A DNA stretch of 64,000 nucleotides from Asparagopsis taxiformis. Its lineage: Eukaryota > Rhodophyta > Florideophyceae > Bonnemaisoniales > Bonnemaisoniaceae. Positions within the stretch are counted from its first letter, which is position 1, and each line of letters opens with the position of its first letter. The translations under genes were made by a program, and so were the position numbers. Shown in pieces: positions 21,800-32,800 of the stretch. A model generated the notes under the pieces. It saw nothing but the letters and a program-made list of their open reading frames with translations. It had not been told where the DNA came from and did not search any database. The stretch lies in contig JALQPE010000388.1 of NCBI GenBank assembly GCA_030407315.1, positions 1 through 64,000 of the forward strand, in the 5' to 3' direction.

Positions 21800-22790
21800 T
21801 CCTAGAAACTCCCTTACTTACCTCTCATCCATCCTACACACAATACAAACCATGATCCAAAAACCTTGCAATGAATAATCAAAGTCAGCAGTCCATATCT
21901 TCGTAAAGCACATCTTGGCGCTCAATGAAACTTACCTTCCGTCATCACCATTCCTGCATCACCTACAAAACATCGGAATCAACCACAACAGTCAGACTCA
22001 AAAACAACCTTCCCTCGCAGCATACTTTCAGAACTCGCACACTTACCTTCGCTCCACACAATACACACCATGACTCAATAGGCTTCCAATGAAAATATCG
22101 CATCAACGGAAATAGTCAGACTCAAAACCAACCTTCCCTCGCTGCTTACTTTCAAAACTCGCACACTTACCTTACCCGTTCCATCCTGCACACAATAAAA
22201 ACCATAAGTCACGTAATCGTGTAGCCAAGAAAAGTAGTCAGCATTCCGCATCTTCGCACAACCGGTCTGGGCGCCCAATGTGACTTACCTTCCGTCATCA
22301 CTATTCCTCCATCACCTACGCAACATCGGAATCAATCGCAACAGTCAGATTGAAAACCAACGTTTCCCTCGCTACATACCCTGAGAACTCGCAAATGTAC
22401 CTCTCATCCATCCTACACACAATACAAACCATGATCCAAAAACCTTGCAATGAATAATAATCATAGTCAGCAGTCCATATCTTCGTAAAGCACATCTTGG
22501 CACTCAATGAAACTTACCTTCCGTCATCAACATTCCTGCATCATCTACACAACATCGGAATCAACCACAACAGTCAGACTCAAAACCAACCTTCCCTCGC
22601 AGCATACTTTCAAAACTTCACGTACCTCTCTTCCATCCTCCGCTCAATACACACCATGAGTCAACAGGCTTCCAAGGAAAAATATCGCATCAACGGAAAT
22701 AGTCAGACTCAAAACCCACGCTTCCCTCAATGCATACCCTCAAGATTCGCGCACGTACCTTCGTCCATCCTCTACACTAAACAAAGCAAA
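21800..22790 (-). other. Micro-exon/intron array, mirror copy
   Basis: The same modules as at 14.8-15.7 kb, on the minus strand. Acceptors ending tgtag, donors gtaagt and the 12- and 27-nt segments are still visible. Here the first module next to the promoter side is intact (tttagtgtag before aggatggacgaag, then gtacgtg), unlike the left copy, where it is disrupted by a fold-back. Confidence 0.5.
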
Positions 22791-23380
22791 GGCGGTCAAA
22801 GAATCTCAGTCGGTGATGAGGGCGGAGTGGTGCCTGCGGCGTCGACCGGACAGCTTTCAGCGTCCGCTTAAGTCTTGCTGTGCATACTCGAAATCATCGC
22901 CAGCAGTGAGATTGAGTATGGCCCAAGCCATGGTCTCTGATTCCCCGAACAATGAGATCCGGATCGAGAACAACGAATATAAACATATAATCATATATAT
23001 GAGAATCCATTTGCTTTCCTTACATGATCCGTGGCATATCCGCTGTAAAGCACATTCAGATTCCACGAAGTTCGGAAATAAAAAGTTTATTATTACAAAT
23101 GAATTAATTGAAAATTCATCTCCCAGGGCAGTCGTTCGTCCTTCCATGCACACGTTGCCAGCACGCAATGTGATGTAACAGTTGGAAATGATTGAACTCT
23201 CGGTTAAATTCCACCGTTGGGATGTCAGCTGGAGTGAGCACAAAACTACTACCCACAAAACTACGAACGAACACGTTACATTCCAAGTCTCGAAAGCACC
23301 ACAGAAATAAAATTGATCGCATCTGGACGGCAGTCTCCGCTGTTCAGCTCGCAATCCTCCCTTTTGCGTCAAAACTCGAC

Positions 23381-24859
23381 ATGGAATGCAAGTATGAAGG
23401 GTGCTTCTACTACTGCGTAGATGCCTATGCGCTCGCGCTGCATGAGCAAACGTGTCGCTACCGTTTCAACCCCTCTCCCCAACATTTCAACAACGCTCGT
23501 GTCCCTGCCGTCACCCATGAGCCTGCTCGAAACAGCGACCATGATTCCCCGCAACCCAGCTCCCCAGACCCAGAATCTGGTCGTGCTTCCTCCAGCGACT
23601 CACCCTGTGATGCTCCACTGCCACCAGCCTCAACCCCCTCCCGCGCAGACCTCCTCGTGCAATCCCTCGCCGCCAGTCTCACAACCCTCGAGTACAAGGC
23701 CGGCGCTGGCCGCGTGAGCGAAGTCATCACCATCCTACAAGACTCCGCATTCTCCCTAGAAAAGTTCAACAGCGCCGTTCGCACCGTAGAAGAATGCCGC
23801 CACGTTACCGCTTCCATGGTCGAAACACATTTCCGCACCGAAGGTTACAAGAGCCACATCATTCCAGACAAAACTGGTAAGTACTCGGCACAGCTGTACC
23901 TCCGCGACCCAGTCGACATGCTCCGCAGGCAGTTAGCACTGGCTAACGACCAAAATACTCTGTTCCACCCCTCCCCACAGACCGCCCCAGACGGCACCGC
24001 AATATTTTCTCATCCCCTACACACAGAATTCGCGAAAACGCTGCACCAGGTTACTAGACAGCGCGTGCAGCTCTCGGAAGATCCACAGGTCGTATGGGCA
24101 GAGGAAACTGATCCCACACCTTCCTCCTTTGCCGGCCTCCTCCAAGTGTACTCCGACAAGAGCAGCACAAGCCTCAAGAGCTCCGCAATCGTCGCATACC
24201 CCATACACGTCACACTGCTCAACTTCTCCGCCCCCCTCCGTCGCCACTGCATCCGTACCGGCCTCACCACCGTCGGGTATCTTCCGTACATTGTTAACCC
24301 TTCGTCCAACGCCTTGTTCGGTGATGAAATGCCGACAACCTCTAGTTCTGCTAGTCGCGCTCGCAAAATTGATATTCTTCATAAAGCACTCTAAAAAGTG
24401 TTTTCGTCCCTATCCACCGCGTTCTCTTCCGGGTTCCCCTGCACAGACTCCACTGCAACTGCCCGCCAATGCTTTCCCATCCTAGCCAATTATTGCTGCG
24501 ACTTTCCAGAGGCCAAAGAGCTGTCATGCACTCGCAACAGCACTACCACCACACATCCCTGCCACCGCTGCTACATCCCCGCCACTCAACTTGAATCCAC
24601 CGCGCCACACCAGCCCCACTCCCTCGATGATACACGCTCTGCACGCCAAGAGAGCGCTCAGGAGCATACAACTGCTCCGCTCGAAGCTCTCTCCCTCCTC
24701 GAACAACACTCTGTCCTCGAATCGACCGCTCTTTTACCCACCAACAGTCCCCTAGACGCCTACAACATTTTCTCCTTCGAGCCTCTGCACAATCTCCACC
24801 TCGGCATCTCAAAGCTCATCAAACAGTGCATTGTCCACCGCCTCAGCTCCCCAGACCTC
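23381..24859 (+). pseudogene. Plavaka transposase, second copy: nonsense codon and 3' truncation
   Basis: The 5' half of the same gene as 11056-14094, ~98 % alike at protein level (MECKYEGC start, YSDKSS region kept). A GAA codon is changed to TAA at ~24392-24394, after which the frame continues open. At 24859 it is cut by the CACTA terminus of element A, so the catalytic C-terminus is absent. It cannot make a working transposase. Confidence 0.9.
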
Positions 24860-25235
24860 CACTACTGAGTTTGAGATAAAAAAATGTAGTAAATTTACTG
24901 CCTGAGGCAGTAAAAATCACTGCCTGAGCAATGTAGTGCCTGAGGCAGTAAAATTACTATTTTAATTTTTTCAGTTCTAGTGCCGCAGACAGTAAAATAC
25001 AAAATTTCCTGGCAGTACGGTATGTAGCAGAATGCAGTACTGTACGATAGCAAATTATAGTAATTTTTGCTGGTACCACAGGGCAGTAGTGCAATGCAGT
25101 GATTTTTGATGATTTCTGCAATGGAATGTACTGCCGTACAGTACTGCCCTGGCAAATGACCTGGCATTAGAATCAGGCAGTAAAATATACTGGCTCCGGC
25201 AGTGAATTGTACTGCCTGCAAGTACTGCCTTGATA
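24860..25235. mobile_element. CACTA-like terminus and subterminal repeats of element A (right copy)
   Basis: Starts CACTACTGAGTTTGAGAT at 24860 directly after transposase sequence. The next ~350 bp hold many GGCAGTA/TACTGCC motifs in both orientations, mirror of 2840-3207. The opposite end of this element is not recognised in the window: I found no matching GTAGTG end with GGCAGTA repeats up to the right edge. Confidence 0.75.
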
Positions 25236-25551
25236 GTAATTGGTGATTGGTATTTTCTGAGATTCAATGTTGCAATAGTTGTCCAGGATAGGGTTGTACA
25301 ATGTGTTCGCATGTGAGTTCAAGTAGAGAAGAGAGGAAACTATTCTGAAGCTACTAGTAGTGAGAAGTGTAGAGGATGCATGGTCACATGGAAATGACCG
25401 TTACAAAAAAGGTAGGAGAAAATCGGTCGTTTTCCGAGGATATGAGTAGAGTAGTTGGCATTATTTGTTACTATTGCTAGCATTCTTGTTGCAGGAAAAT
25501 CGTCTGGAGTGACACTTTGCGATTGGAACGAGAGGAGAAGTTTGACGGAAG

Positions 25552-27084
25552 ATGGAATCTCAGCGTCGTGAGGAAAATCCAAATGACTGCCTCGCAGGGA
25601 TTATTCGAGAGGGATTCAGGACAGTGACTGGGGAAGTTCGTCGTATTGGGGAGAGGATGGATGAAATCGACGATGATCGAACGTCCCAACGCCAGCAAAT
25701 CGAAAAGCTGATGAGTCGCGTCGAGTTTATAGTAACGGAATTACAGGGTGTGAAAGACATCTGTGATGGTTTATTACAGCAGAGTCAGGGCAATTCGAAG
25801 AAGGGGATGACTGACAAGGACAGGGACCGTTTGCGCATCTCGCAGTCAGCAGAACTATCGTTTTCTTACAATTTTCTGTGTGCAGTATTTGGAACTGTTG
25901 TACCTTTGCTGGTCGACAAGATTGATGCTGGGGCGACAATTTACACCAACCAAGGAATCTACGACCTCCGTGGTTGCAGGTTGCTCTCTGCAATGATGTT
26001 TGCGAAGCAGAGCAATGACAAGAGGGATGTGTTCCAATCCAACACCGGGAAGAACAACATCGAGCTTCGATTCCAAGTGGTGATGTCTCTCCTGCGGAAC
26101 ATTCAGAAGGAAAAGTCGGGTACAGGCCGTACAGTGGAAGGCTCGAGCTCTGGACGCGATTCGAATGCGTTCAACGTCTGGAAGGAGAACAAGTACATTC
26201 CGGACAAAATAATCGAAGAAGTTGTTTATGGTGCCACTGGCGATGGCCGAAACCAGCCTGCAGGAAGCATTGACGGAGGGGCTAGGAAGCGGAGGAAAAC
26301 AGATGGAAATGGTGGACAGTTGAGCAAGCGTGAAATATCTTTGGCTGTTACGAAAGTTGCGAAAGTTGCGCTGACAAAGGTGCTCGGTTTCCTGAACAAG
26401 TCTAGAGAGCAGGTGCGCCATCGATTCCTTGTCGAACTGGGGTTCGCTCTAGTCTTGGAAACGGACGCCTCTATCACTTTCGAGTTTCCAACTCACGATC
26501 TCATTCGAGATATGGATGTTATCCCCGATACCCGTGTGACCAACGGAAATCTAAGGCCTGAGGAACGGAAAGTTGTGGATGACAAGAATTCCGAGATCTT
26601 GATACAATTCATCGCTGAGCGGAAAGAGATGGTTGTCATCATTCAGTACGAAGTCGAGATATCGGGATGTGTGGCCAAAAGGATGATTCGAAGGAGAATC
26701 AATATCCTGGAGGTAGCCCTGAACACTGCAATTGCTTTCCTTCAATGCACGAGTAGAATGGTTTTCCTGCGACGTTCCTGCAATTCACTCAGATTTGTCT
26801 ATGCAATCGCTTCCGGGATTCTAGGAATTTTCAAGGTACAATCAGGTCAGACCTTCGAAGAAAGTGTACAAGACGAGCTCAAACAATTAGGAAAGGCGAT
26901 GTTGCCGAGTGACCGAATCTGTAAGAGGCATCTCTGCGAAGATGTACTGACAATTACTAACGAAAAATTCGATGAACAACACTTGGAACAGCGTAGTACC
27001 GCGTTTGAGGAGGATAGCGGACATGGAAATGAAGAAGATGGGAGTGAAAGCTACGTTGAAGTTTTCCTTGATGAGGAAGATTGA
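25552..27084 (+). CDS. Coiled-coil, element-borne protein of unknown function (family 1), 510 aa
   Basis: Complete reading. Residues ~15-75 are heptad-rich and charged (IREGFRTVTGEVRRIGERMDEI), a probable coiled coil. A basic GGARKRRKT patch near residue 245 could be a nuclear localisation signal. A conserved C-terminal module (TKVLGFLNKSREQVRHRF, then IQFIAERKEMVVIIQYEVEISG, then a hydrophobic helix) recurs in the distant homologue at 58134-59807. The tail is acidic. I recognise no enzyme. Its partner gene is convergent in both locations, so the two proteins may work together. The decayed mirror copy is at 990-2511. Confidence 0.7.
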   Translation: MESQRREENPNDCLAGIIREGFRTVTGEVRRIGERMDEIDDDRTSQRQQIEKLMSRVEFIVTELQGVKDICDGLLQQSQGNSKKGMTDKDRDRLRISQSAELSFSYNFLCAVFGTVVPLLVDKIDAGATIYTNQGIYDLRGCRLLSAMMFAKQSNDKRDVFQSNTGKNNIELRFQVVMSLLRNIQKEKSGTGRTVEGSSSGRDSNAFNVWKENKYIPDKIIEEVVYGATGDGRNQPAGSIDGGARKRRKTDGNGGQLSKREISLAVTKVAKVALTKVLGFLNKSREQVRHRFLVELGFALVLETDASITFEFPTHDLIRDMDVIPDTRVTNGNLRPEERKVVDDKNSEILIQFIAERKEMVVIIQYEVEISGCVAKRMIRRRINILEVALNTAIAFLQCTSRMVFLRRSCNSLRFVYAIASGILGIFKVQSGQTFEESVQDELKQLGKAMLPSDRICKRHLCEDVLTITNEKFDEQHLEQRSTAFEEDSGHGNEEDGSESYVEVFLDEED

Positions 27085-27389
27085 TAATGGAAGCGGATAA
27101 GTAAAGTTTCATAACCTTTGAAGTAAAATAATTACGACGAGGCAGACTGAGGAGAAATAGAAACCTTTAGATATGAAACTGTCTAGGATATGAGTGGAAA
27201 AGGTGCACCCTAGCATGCTACGTACTACATGGTGTACTGGAAACAATAGCTATCGTTCTTATTTTTCAGCTCACTCTGCGACTAGAAAGCGTCATGTCTA
27301 CTACGGTTAAGAGTTTTACCCTGTCATTGAGCACGCCTCTAGTAGCTTCGGGGCCTGTGCAGTCCCATCCAATGCCGTAGCTCCACCTG

Positions 27390-27570
27390 GCAGAGTAGTG
27401 CGGAAAATAATACCGGGTATTATTTTGAGGAATATTTTGCCAAGTGGAGGGCAATCATTCGTACCGACTACAGGCGATCCCTGGACGAAACCTAAGAATA
27501 ATACCCGGTATTATTTTCAGGGATATTTTGCCAAGTGGAGGGCAATCATTGTTACAGAATGCAGACAGTC
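27390..27570. repeat. Two palindrome-centred direct repeats between convergent genes
   Basis: Cores AATAATACCGGGTATTATT centred at 27415 and AATAATACCCGGTATTATT at 27506, 91 bp apart. Mirror of the left pair at 569 and 660. They lie 3' of both neighbouring genes. Confidence 0.85.
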
Positions 27571-27691
27571 CCTGGACGAAGGAACAGGCCAGAAAGATAC
27601 GGAGCATGTATCGATGGATACCATCGACTTAATCGAGGTTGACTAACTCTGAACAGTCTTGTAGACCCATCTAGAAAAGATAGAAAACGTT

Positions 27692-29080
27692 TTACTCGGA
27701 GGCGACATCGTGTACGGTAGGATGAGGTGCATCGACAGGGGAACTATTCTGTCCAACGATAACGTCATGTCCAATTGTGTCTAGCTCGCTGCAGATGGTG
27801 TGTCCACTGAAAATGCATGCTGGGAGGTTCAAGTATGCAGTTCCCAACACAACATTCTTGAGAACGCGCTCGAAAGTTCCATATGGACGAGGGCCTTGAA
27901 CAGGTTTCCAGGTCAGTGAGAACGAGTTGGCCAGTTTGAAATTTTTGCTGTCCGGCAGCTCAAAGTTCTCCTGCATTTCTCGACTTGAGAGGAAGCGAGC
28001 TTCCAAAGGATACGAATAGCTGCAATTGACATAGTCGTACTCATCAGATTCTCGAGTAAGAACGACAGTACTACTCATGTTTTCAGATCTCCTGTATAAA
28101 GAGGAACCAACAAGAACAGCCTTTGTAGATGGAATAAAATCTTCTGAAGCACTGTCTGCTAGAGTTCCCAAAACTCTAATGACAGAAGACCCAGAATCGT
28201 GTCGTGTTTTCTTCCACTTGAGGATAGTAGAGTTCGTGCATGTAGACATGGAAGGAGCTAAAGTATTGCAGAGGTCATAGTATGTTCCAAAGTGGATCGA
28301 TAGCTCTTTATCTCTCCCAGTTGAAATTCGAACCGCCTCGACGCTCGGCAGGAAAATTGTGTTTGGGTTGTTCTTCTCTTCGCATAGCCTGGAAAGTTGT
28401 AAAAACTGTTCAAGCGAGCAATCTGCTCTTGCCGTCACATAGTCTTGCACCAAGGAGCTCACTTCCCGGCCTGTTTCAGACTTCGTGATTTTGGAGGACA
28501 GGGGTTTGTCCAGTTTTAAGCCAACTCTCTGGAACAGGTAGTCGCACACAATGTTTCCGAAGATGGGTCCAGTAGCGCTTGATGAACCGCGACAGTTGAG
28601 AATCTGCCTTTCGAGGTAGGATACCTTTTGAAACAGCTTGGATATGTCCTCATTGATGTTAGGACCAGGAGGACTCTCATCGCAAACTAAGCGCGGCTCG
28701 GACTTGGATCGACTCAACAAGTTTTGTTTGCAGTCTTTTTTATGGAAACTGTCTTCACCCGCAGACGAGATCGTCTGCTCTAGTGCTAGTTGCTCTCCAA
28801 ACCTCCAACGTAGCATGTTTCCAGAGTCAATGTCCAGCAGCGAATTGTTCTTGAATAATTTTGCTGTAGAGACTGACTGGTCGAAACCGTGTTCAGATTG
28901 ATATTGCAGCGTAACAAACAAGTTTCCAGTCAAACGATGTTCTCCGGACGCGTCCGGCTTGGCAGTACTCAAAACTTTGGCGCCCCACCAAACCTTTTTC
29001 TGTTTCCTTCCTCTCGTTCGTAAACTCCATTCTACTTCAATGACTGATCCTTCGGAGACAAAGTCTGTTGGGTCTTGCAT
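27692..29080 (-). CDS. Element-borne protein with a possible Tudor-like N-terminal fold (family 2), 462 aa
   Basis: Complete reading. The N-terminal ~90 residues (GSVIEVEWSLRT...KKVWWGAKVL...NLFVTLQYQ) have alternating hydrophobic strands and paired tryptophans like a Tudor/chromo-barrel. That is a fold guess by eye. The middle holds a short coiled coil (ISKLFQKVSYLERQIL). The C-terminal half (VLGTLADSA...STKAVLVGSSLY, then FSLTWKPVQ...GTAYLNLPACIFSG) is shared with 56315-58002. No enzyme is recognised. It is convergent with the coiled-coil gene, and its start lies 730 bp from the divergent ParB-methyltransferase-SET gene. Confidence 0.65.
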   Translation of the reverse strand: MQDPTDFVSEGSVIEVEWSLRTRGRKQKKVWWGAKVLSTAKPDASGEHRLTGNLFVTLQYQSEHGFDQSVSTAKLFKNNSLLDIDSGNMLRWRFGEQLALEQTISSAGEDSFHKKDCKQNLLSRSKSEPRLVCDESPPGPNINEDISKLFQKVSYLERQILNCRGSSSATGPIFGNIVCDYLFQRVGLKLDKPLSSKITKSETGREVSSLVQDYVTARADCSLEQFLQLSRLCEEKNNPNTIFLPSVEAVRISTGRDKELSIHFGTYYDLCNTLAPSMSTCTNSTILKWKKTRHDSGSSVIRVLGTLADSASEDFIPSTKAVLVGSSLYRRSENMSSTVVLTRESDEYDYVNCSYSYPLEARFLSSREMQENFELPDSKNFKLANSFSLTWKPVQGPRPYGTFERVLKNVVLGTAYLNLPACIFSGHTICSELDTIGHDVIVGQNSSPVDAPHPTVHDVASE

Positions 29081-29811
29081 AATGGGTATTCCCAGGAAAA
29101 GAATGGAAGAGGTATCGACTGAGGAAACAGGAAAGATGACGAAACTGTACAGCTTGTATCCGTGTGGAATGATAGAGAGAAAATTGGTAGGTTACTATTT
29201 TTATACTTGCATAACTCGTAACGGTTATAAATTACTAACACCTGTCCCAAGCGACATGGGAGACCAACATCGTGATGATCATCTCTCTTGAACATTCATC
29301 ACCATATAATAAAGATCTTATTCCGAGCTGCTCGAAGCCATTACCAGTAGATTGGGTGTATTTTTCGCTGTGGCAATATAACGGAACCTAGACGTGTATG
29401 TATAAACAGACGCAGGGATCGAGAATGATGCAGTGAAATCAATGTGTATATTTATATACTGGTTGTAAGAACGAGTCTACAAGTTCGAACAGAAGATGAA
29501 GTCCTCTCAAGAGATTGGTTTTGAAATCTCCGATGGCAGATTTCAAACTCAATCTCTCGAGGGGACTTCAAATTCAAAACAAAAATGGAAATGTCCGTTG
29601 GCGAAATAATTGTATTGAAAGGCCGCCGAAGAACCTAATTATTCCTCATTACGTACCCTACCTAGCCAAAGTATACCTGAAAATATTCAGGTTAACTCTT
29701 TAACTGTGCATTTAAGGTTTATCAAGATTGTTGCCGAAGGTTTTTAACGGCAGGTAGGAGAGAAGATTGTTTTCTGCTGGTGGCTGATTGAGGTGAAGAA
29801 TCTATTTCTCG
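29081..29811. other. Divergent intergenic region with a hairpin at 29498-29569
   Basis: Between the starts of two divergent genes, so it should hold both promoters. A 32-bp imperfect inverted repeat (gaagtcctctcaagagattg...) around an 8-bp loop lies at 29498-29569. I see no coding sequence and no clear TATA box. Confidence 0.5.
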
Positions 29812-32800
29812 ATGGCCTCTGAGAAGAGAAATCCAGCGAGCACCTCTGGGCGTCCCCTTCATGGTGAGCGGCGCAATGGGCTATTGCACATCGACCCATT
29901 CAAGATCAAAAGATATGTCGAGATTCGAGAAATCGACTACAGGCACGTCGATGTTATTGCCGAGAGCATTCAGGTTTACGGCTACAATGACAACAACCCA
30001 ATTACCGGTCGGATCATTGCCGGTGAGGTAGAGGTGCTGGATGGTGCGCATCGTTCGAAAGCTGTAATCAAGCTCATAGAGAACGGTGAGCTTCCGCGTG
30101 ATTTCACTGTTCCTATGATTGAAGAAGAAGTCGACATATCTCCGATTACAAGTGCTGCTTTCCTTCTAGATAGTGTGAAAGCATCAAACGCGAACGATAT
30201 GGCATCCAGGCAGAAGAGGATGACTTTCATTGAGTACCTGAATCTTACTTTGGATCTTAGAGATGGGTACTGGGAGCGAAACGCAGGTGAAAAACAAGGA
30301 AGCTCAAGCATGGTTACAATTCGCGACGTGAATATGCCATCCATTAGGCGATGGCTCGCCGTGGGATCTCAGCGCGAAGATTTGGCAGAAACTGTGCTGA
30401 GGCAGCCACAGTACGAGAGTTGCTTGTCAATTCTTCGTGTGCTTCGCCCCTACAGTCGCATAGAAGAACCCAATCCCAAAATGGTTCGCTGTCTGTGGCA
30501 GTTGTTCTGTATTGTATGGGGAAGGCCGGTGGAAGTTCAGAACAATTTTGCGATGAAGGAGTTTCCCACATCTCTCGAGAAAAGAGCATCAGTCGGCGAG
30601 CAGTTGTTTGGGATGTCTACAAGTGGTGAAATTGCTTCTCCATTGTGTCGCGAAGTCCTCACCTGTGAGTATTTTCGTTCTGGAAGAAGTGCACAGGGTA
30701 GAACATTAACAGAAGAAGACAAAGTATTTGGAAGGCTGATGTTTATGATTTCATTTGTGCACATTGCCCTCACTAGACGCAGAAATGCACCCATTCGCCG
30801 GGGTAGGAAGCGTCGTAGAACTGGGAGGGATACAGAGACTTCTACATTCGCCCCTTTCCAGCGCACAAGAGCAAACGGAGAGTCTGTGGGTGTCGTTTTG
30901 GAAAGGGTCATGTCTGCCTGGGATACAACAGCGATGATTCTGGGCTTCGAAAGCGCCTACATGATGTGTCGCCCATACATGGTTTTCGACTCTGAGAAAT
31001 TCCAATTCATCTGTCTTGCTAATCGTACTGACGGGTGGGCACATCCTGACCACTACTCAGATCTTCTGCTTCCGTCCCCGGTAGTGAAACTCCGCGAGAA
31101 TGCAGGTTATCCAGGCACTTTGGATATCTCTGTTGATGCAAGGTTGAGGTCTTTGACAGAAGCCGTACTAGTGTCTGTGTATGACTGTATGATAGGCATT
31201 GATGTATTCGGATCAAGTACGAACCAGATGGAAGGGCTGCGCACTAAATTTTTCCATCAGCCTGACCGGTTCGGATTGAACGCCTTCATCGAAGCAAGAA
31301 TAGAACAATCCATCGCATTGGATGGTCACGAAAGACTCAAGGTATGGAAGAACTGGAACCGTGAAATGCGTGTGAAGCCAGTTGATGTCTGCGACTTGAA
31401 AATTCTCTACGAGACTGAACAGCGCAACGCAGCATCCAGATCTCTTTCTCGAGAAAGAGATCGTCTTGAGTCGAATGAATCAATGCAGCACAGCACTCGC
31501 CGTTTAGGTACAGGTGGAAGGAAACCTACCAATGACTCTGGATCCCAGTATACATCCAGCATGGATGGGAGGGCTTCGTCCGCAATGGACACGGTTATGC
31601 AAGATGTTGCGGAGGATACACCGTCAGCGGAGGCAGTGGGTGAGGAAGAGGGGGTACCGGATCATATTGTGCAATTGAAAAAGGTCATGAAGAGATTTTG
31701 CGTGGCTTACAACTGTACAGCCTCGAGGTTAGTGCACCAGGTTAACACTGATTCCATTGGCATGCTTTCAGGGAATACTATTGATGGACAAGCACAACTT
31801 GTGCTCACCGATCCACCCTTCAACACGCGGAGGGAGAAAGGCAAGACCAATTCAGACTATGATGACATCAATAGCGCACAAATGTTTCGTACTGGAAAGG
31901 ACATTTCTCGAATGCTGCGCCCTGGAGGACATGCCCTGATATTTTCCAGTATCAAACAGTTGGTTGGGTGGGGAGAAGCTCTTCAAAATGCAGAAAGCGG
32001 GGAACAATCCATGCGTACAGACGATGTTCCTCTCATTCTAAGCCGTCGTCCCTACGTATTCATCCAAAACCCAATGAACAAATCGTGTTCATTACACAAC
32101 ATTCACGAGTTTGTTGTGCACAGTTTCAAACGTGGGATGGGAGCTGCCGCGTTTGAAATGGTTGATTATTCTTTGCATAACCGTGACCTTTCACGACATC
32201 CAGGGTACGTGAACGCAATCGACAACTGCCCAAAGCTCGGACCTGGTGAGTCATTGAACTTCGAAGACAAAAGGCTACGTGCGGAGCAGAAGCCTCTGTC
32301 CATACTTCGAGAGCTTATTTCAAGGTTTTCAAAGCCAGGAGACATTGTGGTAGATCTATTCTCCGGAACGTATTCTACTGCAATAGCTTGCATGACAATG
32401 AGAGATGGTCTGTATCGCAAGTTTATTGGATGTGAAAAAGACGCCACATGCCATGGATCAGCTCAGCCGTTGTTGCTGGATTGCTTTGTTAGGCAAGGTC
32501 GAGATGGAGTTTTTGGGGAGGCAACCAAAAATGACATATCGAGTATTCTCGCTAACAAAGAATGGAATTACTCGATAAGGAGCAATGTAGGAAGTGAAAG
32601 ACTTCGACATCGAAGTGATGCGCCTGATGGATTCCCGTCGGTATCTTCACTACCACTGCATATGTTGCGATTTGTCTCCTCTGTTGCGCGGGATCAAAGC
32701 ATGCTCCGAAGACTTGCCGAAGTCCCAATGAATGAATGGGGCGTAGAAGATTTAGGCAAGGTTTTCTCCGTTGACCCTGAGATGATGCTTGCAGTAGATG

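Larger units (their letters stand above)
20868..24859 (+). repeat. Right arm of the ~4-kb inverted duplication
   Basis: Mirror of 12617-16851. It stops at 24859, exactly where the CACTA-like terminus of element A begins inside the transposase gene. Confidence 0.85.
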
